A DNA stretch of 64,000 nucleotides from assembly GCA_020186115.1 (NCBI GenBank), contig WSYJ01000025.1:516690-580689 (forward strand), written 5' to 3'. Position numbers and translations under genes: made by a program. Source of the DNA: Histomonas meleagridis. Taxonomy: Eukaryota; Parabasalia; Tritrichomonadida; Dientamoebidae. The notes below the pieces were generated by a model. The model was not told where the DNA came from, searched no databases, and saw only the letters and a list, made by a program, of their open reading frames with translations. Shown here piece by piece: positions 19,778 to 29,281 of this stretch (position 1 is its first letter; each line of letters opens with the position of its first letter).

Positions 19778-21966
19778 TTAAATGTTGTAGCCCGACTCCG
19801 CATTAATCTGAATAAGATATATTAATATATTTTTATCATTTTGAATGAAATTTCTAAAGAAATTAATAATAAAAATGGCATTTTCCCATGACATAGATAT
19901 ACCATTAAATATTAATTTTAAATGTTCTGGGATATTTTTTGGTAGCCATTTATTAATTTCTTTATCATTTTCCAAACACTCTTTATTCATTCAAAATAAA
20001 CTTCGAATATTATAATTTTCAATATTAATCATAAAATATCTTTCATTATAGCCTTCTAATAATTGTAGACTAAATTCTGGAATAATTTCGAAATAATTTG
20101 TATAAATAGTATTTGTTAATAAATTTTGAATAAAATAATTTTTATCATTCGTGTTATATGGAACAAATTTTAAATTATATTGTATCTCTGTATATTTATT
20201 TCTAGTGATAATTATTTTAAGCATTACTGAAGGTTGTTTAATAATTATTTTATTTTTATTTGAATCATAATAATAATCTTTATTAATTTTGAATATTATA
20301 AAATCAATTGGTTGTTCTGTCTCAATAGTACAATTATAATATAAAAATATAAAAATTCTAAAAATATGTTCAAATAATGCGTCTGTATCAAAATATAATT
20401 CTTTTAATTCATCAGGAATATCTTCATCATCTTCAGGGTATTCTCCTTGTTTATTCTTATCAAAGTTCAAAATTAATTTAATTGAAGGTTGTTCTTTCAT
20501 ATATCCTAAGTAATAATTAAACCATTTATGAAATAAAGTAATTATATAAATTTTATCTTCACCATTTAAAGCTTTCTGGTAAAAATTCAAATAAAACAAA
20601 GTCAATCTATAATCATATGTTATATTATTAAATATATCGAAGATATAAAATGGATAATTTTTTTCGGGATCAGCAAAATTTAAATTAAGAAACCCATTAT
20701 TTTTATTATTATTATGTTGAATAAAATCTGAATAATCATACTTATTTTTCATATTATTTTATAAATCTTAAAACCTATAAATAATCTTTCTTTTAAAGGT
20801 ATTATTAATTTGTTTTGATCAGGAGGTAAATATTGTTATTTTAACATTTCTTAACCCAATATATTTCGAGTCTTCTAATGATTCTTTTAATTTGATCATA
20901 AAATCATCATGGTTATAATCAATAGTTGTTATGACTTCTTCTTCATCTTTATTTTCATATGTTCTAACATACTTATAATTAATCAAATTATATTTAAATA
21001 TTGTGATCTCTTTCTTAATTTCATTATTTTTGTATTTATTTTTTCGTTCTTTAATATCTTTAAACATTTGTAAATGTGTATTTGTTTTATATATTTTTTT
21101 ATTATGATTTTTAATAATTTTACGATTTGGGATTATCGATATTTTAAAATATACTACAGCTGTTTGCTTTTTGTTTGGCTTGTTTTACAAAAGTAAATAT
21201 CCGAGAAGTGACACATCTACAAAATAAATCACCTTTTATTCATTATGAAATGCACTCTTTAAGGCAATAAATAATGAAAAATAAACAATTCAAAAATGCA
21301 GGTATTTACTTTTATTAAGCGAGACATTTACTTTTGTGAAGCAAGATATTTATTCACAAGAGCATTCGTAAACTTCTCAATTTTGGATATTTACTTTTGT
21401 GAATCAAGACATTTATTTTAGGGTGGTAGACAATTTATAGGTTAAGCAAGACTTTGTTTTGTAGAGCATTTGCAAACTTCTCAATCTCGGACATTTACTT
21501 TTGTGAAGCAAGCCAAACAAAAAGCAAACAGCTGTACAGGATAATCTTGTTTTAATATCCCGATACGTGTTTCCATTGAGTATAATAAATCATATTGATT
21601 TTCATCTTCTGAATTGAAATAAATTTGTTTATTAACTAAAAATATTACAGGTAAATAACAATGTAATACTGTTAAAAATACATTTTTAGAAGGAGTATCG
21701 TTAAATATTATTTTCTTATCAATGTAATGTCTACACCATTCAATTAAAATATTAATCAAATCTATTTTATCTTTATCTTCTAATTCATCATAATAATTAA
21801 CTATAAATAGAGCAATTCTAAAATCTTTTCCAATTCCATTAACAATATTATAAATATAATTTGGGTAGTAATTTTTTACATAATTTATTAATAATTGATG
21901 ATGAAATAAAATTAAGTAATGATTTTTCAATAATTGATTTATATTAATTTGGTAAGTTAATATCAA
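19778..21966 (-). pseudogene. Three-module repeat protein of unknown family, copy 1
   Basis: Three conceptually joined segments on the minus strand: 21,966-21,535, 21,156-20,819 and 20,752-19,778. Each has a module of the form P-x-x-I-x-x-[IF]-[FV]-N-x-I ... [LI]-F-x-x-N-[FY]-[FY] ... D-K-I-x-x-I ... W: YPNYIYNIVNGIGKDFRI, YPFYIFDIFNNITYDYRL and IPEHLKLIFNGISMSWEN. After modules 1 and 2 come linkers, the second ending with EGYNERYFMINIENYNIRSLF-like residues. Breaks: the ATG is replaced by TTG at 21,966, a 378-bp MITE sits at 21,157-21,534, and an in-frame TGA lies at 19,991-19,993. The gene lies between the two halves of a PolB. Related loci: 29,282-31,191 and 59,615-60,050. No known family recognised. 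Confidence 0.55.
21157..21534. mobile_element. 378-bp MITE with about 50-bp inverted repeats and TA duplication
   Basis: Left end CAGCTGTTTGCTTTTTGTTT and the mirror image at the right end match for about 50 bp (continuing GGCTTG ... ACAAAAGTAAAT ... TCCGAGA). TA flanks both sides (21,155-21,156; 21,535-21,536). The interior carries three more copies of a TTTACTTTTGTGAAGCAAG-like word. Removal restores continuity of the module protein around it (LKQDYP followed by YFKISIIPN). Probably mobilised by a Tc1/mariner-type transposase. Confidence 0.8.
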
Positions 21967-22046
21967 ATTTTGACTATTATATTGACGTCTTAATTAAGGG
22001 AAATATTTGTTTTTTTTTTTTTCTTTTTCTTTATTTAATGAAATTT

Positions 22047-22130
22047 AATCCCCCCTCCCCCATAGAGAGCCCTAATGGCGCGAATGAGTGCATTTATCAC
22101 AAACCTGCCGTAGCCCGACTCCGCGGAGCA
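22047..22130 (+). repeat. GC-rich dispersed repeat, copy 1 (partner 47,905-47,985)
   Basis: CCCCTCCCCCATAGAGAGCC, then CTAATGGCGCGAATGAGTGC, then GCCCGACTCCGCGGAGCAC. The last part contains the palindrome CTCCGCGGAG. A near-identical copy follows the CRESS-like structural genes at 47.9 kb, and a fragment, TAGCCCGACTCCGC, occurs at 19,785-19,798. Confidence 0.75.
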
Positions 22131-22589
22131 CTTGTTCCCAGCTTATTTCTCCAGTAGCCCAATTTTTTTTGAACAATAGTCCCTTACCTAATTTATGACC
22201 TATGTATTGAACAACTTCGTATTCCATTTATCTTAATGACACTTTTATATTATTTGCCATTTATTTGTTTTTTATTCACTTTTTGAAATATGTAAATTTT
22301 ATAATTATACTTTTCTGGCAAAGTTATGATGTGTTCCATTCAATGTTATACTTAATTTGGCATCATATTATCTTATCCACTTTTTGAATGATGATTATAT
22401 TGTCACCTTTTTTGCAAACTATTCAATTGATATTAGTAAATATGGTGTTTTTCATATGACATGTCCTTTTTGTCACTTTTTAATTTTTAATTTGACTAAG
22501 TCTGTTCGACATTTGTAATTTTTTTATATAAGTGTAATTAAAGAAGATTATGATATTTATAATCACCAGCCATTATTACTAGTTCTTTC

Positions 22590-23345
22590 TCAAAAGAATC
22601 CATAGATGATGAGTTTTTTATTAGCAAGATATATAAATTGAAAATATTTGTTTTGAAGTAAACTATTAGTACAGTTTTGGAAGAATCCTAATTCAAAATT
22701 AAATGGGAATTTTTCATTAATAATTTTAAGTTTTTCTGATCCTATAGATGATATAATTGCAGATCGTATCTTGCTATGCTTCATTTTTTTAACAAATTTA
22801 GGTATAAACTTTTTATCAGGTATATTTATTAATCTATAACTATTATAAGGTTTAATTACTGCTTTGTAGCTCCAACATAATTTATTATAAATGTTGATAT
22901 CCATATATTTTACACGAATTATATTGTTTCATAACATTAATTAAATAATATATAGATATATATTCATCTGTATATTCGATGGGTTTAGATTTATTATAAT
23001 TTTTAATACTATCAATTGATATATGAACATTTTCATTCAACATATAATGATTATCTATAAAAATTGATTTTATACTTTTATCATATTGTTTTCCATAATC
23101 TCTTTGAGCAAAATTTTTGTTAGCCATATATCTGATATTAATATGTATTTTTGATAAATCTGATATATCTATTAATGGTTCTAGAGGAACTGTTCTAGTG
23201 TTGATAAATGATCTTAACATATTAATTTCATTTTCTGTAAATTAATTACTAGCAATAAATGATTGAACTAAACAAGATTCATCAATAGTATCATTGTTGA
23301 TGTTATTGAAAATACCATACTTAGTAATATCTATATTAGTTGTAT
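22590..23345 (-). pseudogene. N-terminal part of a decayed Maverick DNA polymerase B
   Basis: The minus strand gives DESCLVQSFIASN, TAA, FTENEINMLRSFINTRTV, PLIDISDLSKIHINIRYM and IFIDNHYMLNENVHISID, then after a frameshift (overlap at 22,885-22,904) ends at 22,590. The order, a C-x-x-x-x-[FL] segment, a leucine-rich linker, then an x-x-D/E-x-H-Y-[FM] strand, matches the N-terminal region of the better PolB at 32.4 kb (DCCFIYALKQSDI ... FEQHYFIKEM). Polymerase motifs are not in this part. The C-terminal half lies beyond the inserted three-module gene. Confidence 0.45.
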
Positions 23346-23457
23346 TGATATTAAAAAAAATCCTGGATTAACTCTCTCGAGATTATCAAACGAAAGAAAC
23401 AAAAAAAATAAAAAAATGGAAGAAAAGAAAAAAAAAGACAAGAAAAAAAATAGAAAA

Positions 23458-24530
23458 AGATAAAATTTCAAAAGAATTTATTCCTATATTTTCACATATA
23501 ATACAAGAATCAGATTTAAATTTACGTCGTAAATTAAAATATGATGAAAAACTGGAAAACTTTTGGATAACGATTTATAATAACTTTGGACAAAAAGTTT
23601 ATAATTTTTTTAAGATTAATATGAAGGGGCCAAGTGCTTTTATTATTTATTATTGGCTTCAAAATGAAAAATTTTTTATTTTGAAAAGTTTCGACATGTC
23701 GATAATATAAATTATATGATAGATTTTCGGAGAAATTTGTATGAATTTGATGATTTAAAATGTACATTATCAATCGATACCATGAAACTCGATGAAGATT
23801 CATATATTAATCATAAAGGTGCAATAGATGGTGTGGTTGACAGAAAATTAGTTTATATACCTGAAAATATTCGTAAAGATTATCTGATGTACTCGAAAAT
23901 ATTTAACTTTCAGCTCAAAAATAAGAATATTGCAAATTCCATTTTTATTGTTACTTTATGTCCATTATTTAATATTAAATCTATTTCGATACATATTTAT
24001 CTAAGTTCAAGTTCATCGGCAGATGACTATGTTATGAAAATGATAGAAACAATCCCCGGTATCATAAATAAAAATAATATAGAAGTCATAGGAATTTCAA
24101 CGGATGCTGATCCATCATATAGAAGTAATTTTGTTACTTTTTTTGATGAATGGTCAAAATATATTGTGAATCATAAAGGAAATATATTTGAAATACCAAT
24201 CAGCAAAAAATCATTTACAAACGATTGTCCACACATTTTGAAATAGATCCGTTTCAGATTAATTACGAAAACCAGGATTTTTGTGAATAAAAACGGATGG
24301 TTGAATTTAGAAAATAGATCTTGATGGCGTTTCTTGTGTAACTGTAGATTCATTACGAAATCTTAATCATTGTTTTATGCCATATTGGTTTAAAAACAAT
24401 GGGCACGACGCCATGGATGATTTTTATCCTATGTATATTTTTTCTTCAACAACATTAAATAATGCTTTTGGTACTCTCCAAGCAATAGTAGAAATTTGAA
24501 TACCTTCCTCTCAAAAAGTCGAAATGCCTT
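23458..24530 (+). pseudogene. DDE-type transposase-like gene, broken
   Basis: From about 23,458 the plus strand encodes KISKEFIPIFSHIIQESD and NMKGPSAFIIYYWLQ; after a frame change the longest piece (23,716-24,246) gives LSIDTMKLDEDSYINHKG, EVIGISTDADPSYRSNF and SFTNDCPHILK. The D-x-M ... STD-x-D ... ND-x-x-H-x-x-K series resembles P-element/THAP9-type and related protist transposases. Further downstream HCFMPYWFKNNG and DDFYPMYIFSS can be read in another frame. I cannot fix the superfamily. Confidence 0.45.
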
Positions 24531-25129
24531 TCAATTATGCGTGATTTTATAAATAGCATTGAAAAATTCCCATTCAAAATATTTTTGTGGAGAAATATTC
24601 CTTCTCAAATTTGATTTCTATGTTCTACATTTTTTGACATAAAAATTTCTTAAAATTTACGAATTGCCATCGTATTCCTTAAATAATTTTAAATTATTCG
24701 ATATTTTCAATTTTAATATGACAAATATGCATCGACACGCAACATTCTCAGATATAATATATATATTGAACTCAATATTTATAATAATATTCATCAAATT
24801 CGTTTCGGAAATTCGGTCATAGGTATACTGGGAAGATATAAGTACTAGCCATTAAAAATACATAATATACGCACATAATTGAGAATATTAATCAATATAA
24901 ATATAGAATAATATTCATGATAAGTCAAGATAAATTTTTTTTCATATTTAAAAGTGACATATATCACTTTTGTATGGTTTATTTTTGTCGGTGCGCCGAT
25001 GGTCAACGATATGCTAAATCATTGAGATAAACGAGCAATAAATAAACATATTTCTTGATCAATTCATTGCAAATAAAGTAAAAATTGCCCAAAAATTTTA
25101 TTAATCATTATTTGAAATAAAAATATATG
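24531..25129. other. No gene seen
   Basis: AT-rich, no sustained frame. It separates the transposase-like gene from the diverged 0.8-kb direct repeat. Confidence 0.5.
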
Positions 25130-25930
25130 GGAAGGGGATAGGGGGTAAAAAAAGTATGACCCTTTCATCTCGATTTCTATTCAATAAAAAATTTTTGTAA
25201 TAATATTATTTTTAGAAATAAGATGTGTGCACTAAGATAATATGAACAAAGTTCTTTAACTTCTTTATGATGATGATAAAAGTTTGTCAGTAATTTTCGT
25301 AGTGTACTAAATCACATCGAAAAAGTTCGAAAAAATAATGGTTTAATTTGTTCAAAACTTTTAGATTAAATATCTCTTCATCATATATAAAAAAAATAAA
25401 ATCATATATGAAATATCGAAGAATCTAATTAGAAAAAATAATGTATGTATAAGAATTTCAAAGATGATTTGTAAAAAATTCAAAAAAGTGGATTTATCAT
25501 GCCTATACAAATAAACTCATAAAATGCACCATAGTAACTTGATTTAGCTAGTTACAAAGATTTTTTCTAAATATTGATTCTCTAATCCCAAAAATATATT
25601 AGGGAAATATAAAACGACACATTAAATAATTTTAGAAGTTTTTATGTATGCAGTGTATTAAATAAAATATGTTCGAAAGTGGACCCCATATAGAATAACG
25701 GTAGTCAGGGGTAATGAAATGGTACATCATTCAAATAAATTTTGAGAAATACATATAAAGATTCAGAAAAATGTTTTTATTTATATAATAATGAATTGGA
25801 ACCATCTGTTCTATTTAAGGTATGAAAGTGATAATTATTAATCAATAAATAACCTATTCATCGTTCAATGTCAATTTTATATAACAATTTACGCTGATAA
25901 TGCTATTTGATATAAAATTCCTTTTATATC
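25130..25930 (+). repeat. Diverged 0.8-kb direct repeat, copy 2 (partner 14,890-15,720)
   Basis: Same orientation and block order as copy 1, roughly two-thirds identical by eye. Both copies share an ATAAGATGTGTG block, a GATTTGTAAAAAAT block and a GGTACA(A/T)CATT block. It lies directly before the capsid-like gene. Confidence 0.6.
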
Positions 25931-26034
25931 ATAATATATTTTTAAAGGCACATATTTATAATTAACAATATTCCTTTGATAATATATTGCCAGAAATTTA
26001 ATTTTTTATTAACAAAATAATGGGAAAACAGGAG

Positions 26035-27432
26035 TTAAAAAATATGATGGTTCATACCGATACACACACAATGCACACTTAATCTATTATTATATCTTGT
26101 ACCATTAGAATCATTTCTATCCATAGTTAAAGAATCTTCAAATTCTTTAGTACATTGTATACCACCATCTAAATCAGAAGCAACTAATTGATATTGTAAA
26201 AATCTAGCACCTAAAGTAGAAATAGGTTCATCAGGATAATTTTGACCTGCAATAGTTAATTGTACATTATTATAAATAGGATTATCGAAACAAGTATAAT
26301 CATTAGGATGTTTTGGAAATACAACTGTAATAGTTGTAACATTAAATAAAGCCATATTAATAGTAGATTATATACCAGATTCAGTAGCAGCTAAAGCAAA
26401 TGCATTATAATCTAATTGTTGTGAAGGAATTAATAAACCTCCAGGTTGTTGAAGTATTTGAGCTATTTTATTTAAAGTTTCTTCTTTAACTCCAAATCCA
26501 AACATATTAGATTTACATGAAAGTACAGTTAAACCTGTACAATATAAAGAAACATTCTCAGATACAGTATCAATAGTATGATTAGTTTCAGTATCACATT
26601 TAAATGTAGTAGTTATATTAGCAGAATTACCTATTTGAGTAAAACCATGAGTAAATAAAGGTAAATTATTAAAAGTAGCATTAATAGAAGAATCTTCTAA
26701 AAATTCTTTAACTTATTTAATTTTACGTGGATCTACTTGACACCAAACTAAACCATTTTGTTTAACATAAAACTTTAATTCAATATCACCAACTAATCTA
26801 TTTGGATATAAATCAAATGCTTGTAAAGCTAATATATCTTCAAATGGAAGATTCATTTCAAATTCGATATCATGTTTATTTCCATCTGCAATTGTATTTA
26901 AATCAACATAAGTACCACAAACAGATTGAGAATATTCTGAAACATTTTCATATAAAGAATGTGTATATTTCCTAGTTTTCTTTTCAGCATAAGGTTTAAT
27001 TGTAGAATAACAATAACCTTCACGACAACATTCATTTTGTTGATAACCAGTAGAAATATTATTAGACATAATTTGTAATTGATCTAATAATTGATTAGAA
27101 CTCTTAAAACCTATAAATATTTTAGCTAAATTTTCAGGATCTTGTAAATTACCAGATGAAATAGCTTTTGATAATTGTACAGTTATTCTAATTTTAAAAT
27201 TAATAAAACCTTCAGTTATTTGTGAAACCATATGATCACCATGAGTAATTCTTAATCTAGTTTCTTGTGATTGATTAAAAGGAGCATTTTGATCATGACA
27301 ATCTTCAGTTCTTAAAATAAAAGAACTAGTACCATCATTTTTAGCAATTAAATCTTTAAGACGATCAAAATAAGCTCCAACATTACCTTGATCATCTTGT
27401 TCATTTTTGGATTGCGTATTATTATAATACAT
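26035..27432 (-). pseudogene. Maverick/Polinton major capsid-like protein with two in-frame stops
   Basis: The frame is continuous from ATG 27,432 to a stop at 26,035 (about 465 codons), interrupted only by TAA at 26,713-26,715 and TAA at 26,368-26,370. The start (MYYNNTQSKNEQDDQGNVGA) and the beta-rich body (GFINFKIRITVQLSKAISSG; IEFEMNLPFEDILALQAFDL-like) fit the double jelly-roll capsid of Polintons, which would form an icosahedral virion. Length fits the family's lower range. Divergent from the pVI-like genes at 27,468, as expected for a Maverick structural block. Jelly-roll assignment is by composition and context, not by structure prediction. Confidence 0.6.
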
Positions 27433-27467
27433 TAATAAAAATGAAAAATATTTTTCATAATTTTTAA

Positions 27468-27698
27468 ATGGGTTGGGGTTTTTGAAATAAAATTAAAAAA
27501 GGTTTGAGCAAATTTCAGTTAAGTAAAGAACAACAAGAAAAATTCAACAAAAATGTGAAAAAATGGTTAGAACATGAAAAGAATTTAGGTAATAAAAATA
27601 GAATTCTACCATATAAACCTAATGATAAAATAATATTTAAAGATGTAAAAGAAAAAGTTAGGAATAAGTTAATATTACAGGATTTAATAAAACAATGA
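27468..27698 (+). pseudogene. Small pVI-like/minor virion protein with TGA at a Trp position
   Basis: The ATG at 27,468 opens MGWGF-TGA-NKIKKGLSKFQLSKEQQ and ends at 27,698. The next gene begins MAWGFWNKIK, so TGA stands exactly where the neighbour has TGG. The rest is a highly charged helix. The stop codon overlaps the following ATG-like frame (ATGA). Likely a duplicate of the neighbour's N-terminus, inactivated by one G-to-A change. Confidence 0.55.
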
Positions 27699-27718
27699 AT
27701 TTATTTTTATTATTATTT

Positions 27719-27988
27719 ATGGCTTGGGGTTTTTGGAACAAAATTAAAAATGAATTTAAAAAAGCAGGTGCTTACTTCAGAGATAAAATTATTAAACCAG
27801 TTGGTAGATTTATTGGTAATGTATGGAATAAAGTAGCTAAACCTGTTGTAAATACAGTAGGTAAAATACCTGGAATTGAAAATTTACCTGGTCATGCAGG
27901 TGCTATTGCAAAAGGAATTAAAATAGCAGATAAATTCTCACCTGTTATAGATGGTGTAGCAAATGCACTAGTCGGTCAAAAGAAATAA
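27719..27988 (+). CDS. pVI-like minor virion protein, amphipathic
   Basis: 90 residues from MAWGFWNKIKNEFKKAG (an upstream ATG at 27,695 would add eight hydrophobic residues; the MAWGF start is preferred because the neighbour begins the same way). The first half is an amphipathic helix; the second half holds GKIPGIENLPGHAGAIAKGI and a hydrophobic C-terminus. Small amphipathic proteins with glycine-rich cores next to the capsid gene are typical minor capsid/membrane-active components of Polintons and adenovirus-like particles. Intact. Function inferred from position and character. Confidence 0.5.
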   Translation: MAWGFWNKIKNEFKKAGAYFRDKIIKPVGRFIGNVWNKVAKPVVNTVGKIPGIENLPGHAGAIAKGIKIADKFSPVIDGVANALVGQKK

Positions 27989-28017
27989 TAAAATATTATT
28001 TATATATATATTGTTTT

Positions 28018-28104
28018 GAATTTTTGAAACTAAACTATGCCAAATCCCAGGCGTCCTTTAAGGACGCCTGCGTCCCATTTGTCATAGTTTAGTTTCAAAA
28101 ATTC
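28018..28104. repeat. Long near-perfect hairpin with GC-rich tip
   Basis: A 22-bp arm at 28,018-28,039 (GAATTTTTGAAACTAAACTA then TG) is exactly matched by its reverse complement at 28,083-28,104. Inside lies a second palindrome, AGGCGTCCTTTAAGGACGCC. It sits 29 bp after the stop of the pVI-like gene. It could be a transcription end signal, a replication or packaging element, or a small foldback insertion. Confidence 0.85.
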
Positions 28105-28139
28105 ATTGTAATTTAATAAAATTTAAATCATTTTTATAA

Positions 28140-28370
28140 ATGTCTGATAGCACGAAGGTGATCAAGACTTATTATGACAAAGAGCCAACAAATTCATCAA
28201 CGATAGAAGAAGAATCTGATTTAATAGATCCTTCTATTCAGTATATAAAGTCATTAAAACTAACTATTAGTAATTCAATTTATTTTGAAAAATTATCAAA
28301 TTATCCAATTGAAAGACAAAATAGTAGATTATATTCATCACCTTCTAGTTTTTTTATGGAATCAAAATAA
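28140..28370 (+). CDS. Small Maverick-associated ORF
   Basis: 76 residues, acidic to neutral, with no recognised domain (MSDSTKVIKTYYDKEPTNSS). Same strand as the pVI-like gene and convergent with the gene at 28,402. Coding status rests on context and a clean ATG start. Confidence 0.4.
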   Translation: MSDSTKVIKTYYDKEPTNSSTIEEESDLIDPSIQYIKSLKLTISNSIYFEKLSNYPIERQNSRLYSSPSSFFMESK

Positions 28371-28401
28371 ATAAAAAAAATTAAAATCATTTTTTTTATT
28401 T

Positions 28402-28869
28402 TTAGGCACTCTTGAAAAGATCCTGTCTTAAATCAAAAGCAGATTGATGAGTTTTGTCTTTATGTTGACTATTAACGATTACATTATCTAATAATGTACG
28501 ATTAATTTCATCATTATATGACTCATAGATATATGACGCATACCATCGTCCAAATTTACATTTCAATGGAAATAAGTCTATTTCTAAATAATGAACATTT
28601 TGATTTATAGGTGGTTTCTTATTTTCAGTAATTGGAATTGATATTAGTATTGGATTGTCAAAGAATTCTATTATTTCTTTGTGAATAAAATAAAATTCGG
28701 AAAAATTACTATGTTTTATTATCATCCCAATTGGATTGATAATAAAATTGTTGTAATTTCCCATTTTATTATATTTAGGATCAAAGAATATTGCAACATC
28801 AATAGCATCAAGATCCTTATTTTTGATATTGTCCGCAATTTGAGCAATGGAATAAATATGTGCATTCAT
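28402..28869 (-). CDS. Hypothetical protein (155 aa)
   Basis: Intact frame with an ATG start (MNAHIYSIAQIADNIKNKDL). Alpha/beta composition with conserved-looking VAIFFDPKYNKMG and FGRWYASYIYES. A TCACTT initiator-like box lies at 28,881-28,886, and the box AGTTTGCCATGCGACC (28,920-28,935) is shared with the upstream region of the gene at 59,615. No family recognised. Confidence 0.5.
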   Translation of the reverse strand: MNAHIYSIAQIADNIKNKDLDAIDVAIFFDPKYNKMGNYNNFIINPIGMIIKHSNFSEFYFIHKEIIEFFDNPILISIPITENKKPPINQNVHYLEIDLFPLKCKFGRWYASYIYESYNDEINRTLLDNVIVNSQHKDKTHQSAFDLRQDLFKSA

Positions 28870-28919
28870 GAAGAAAAATGAAGTGATAATTTATAACAAT
28901 TATTAACTATTTAAAATAA

Positions 28920-29260
28920 AGTTTGCCATGCGACCGAAATAACCGTCGCTTTTGTCTACTAACCTCGTGGCAAAGATAAATTGTATAGGATTAATGTCCG
29001 ACCAAACATAACCGGGATAACCGGGGACAATTCGTGTTGGTTAAGCGAGGTTTTTGTTAGGTTTATGTGACAAGTGGTGCTAAATATGCTATCGTCCCTA
29101 TCAAAAAGTTTCGCGTTCTCTCAAAATTGAATGCGCATTCAAATTTTCAGACGAATTGTATGGCTCACAAAAATCATTTCGATTTTTGTTGCGAGCGAAG
29201 CGAGCACACTCGGGGGATTGAAGGGCGGGGCCCCTAGGGTCCTGGTGATCAGTCCCGATC
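28920..29260. other. GC-richer intergenic island with repeats
   Basis: Contains AGTTTGCCATGCGACC, a direct repeat ATAACCGGGATAACCGGGG (29,010-29,030), a hairpin ACAAAAATC/GATTTTTGT (29,168-29,190), the direct repeat GCGAGCGAAGCGAGC and a GGGGCCCC run. Its composition differs sharply from its surroundings. No gene is seen. It may be the regulatory or terminal region of the Maverick that follows. Confidence 0.45.
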
Positions 29261-29281
29261 GCATTATATACTAACCAGAAT

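Noticed and set aside
28990-29060. tRNA-like sequence in the GC-rich island
   Set aside because: No T-loop box or acceptor stem could be formed.
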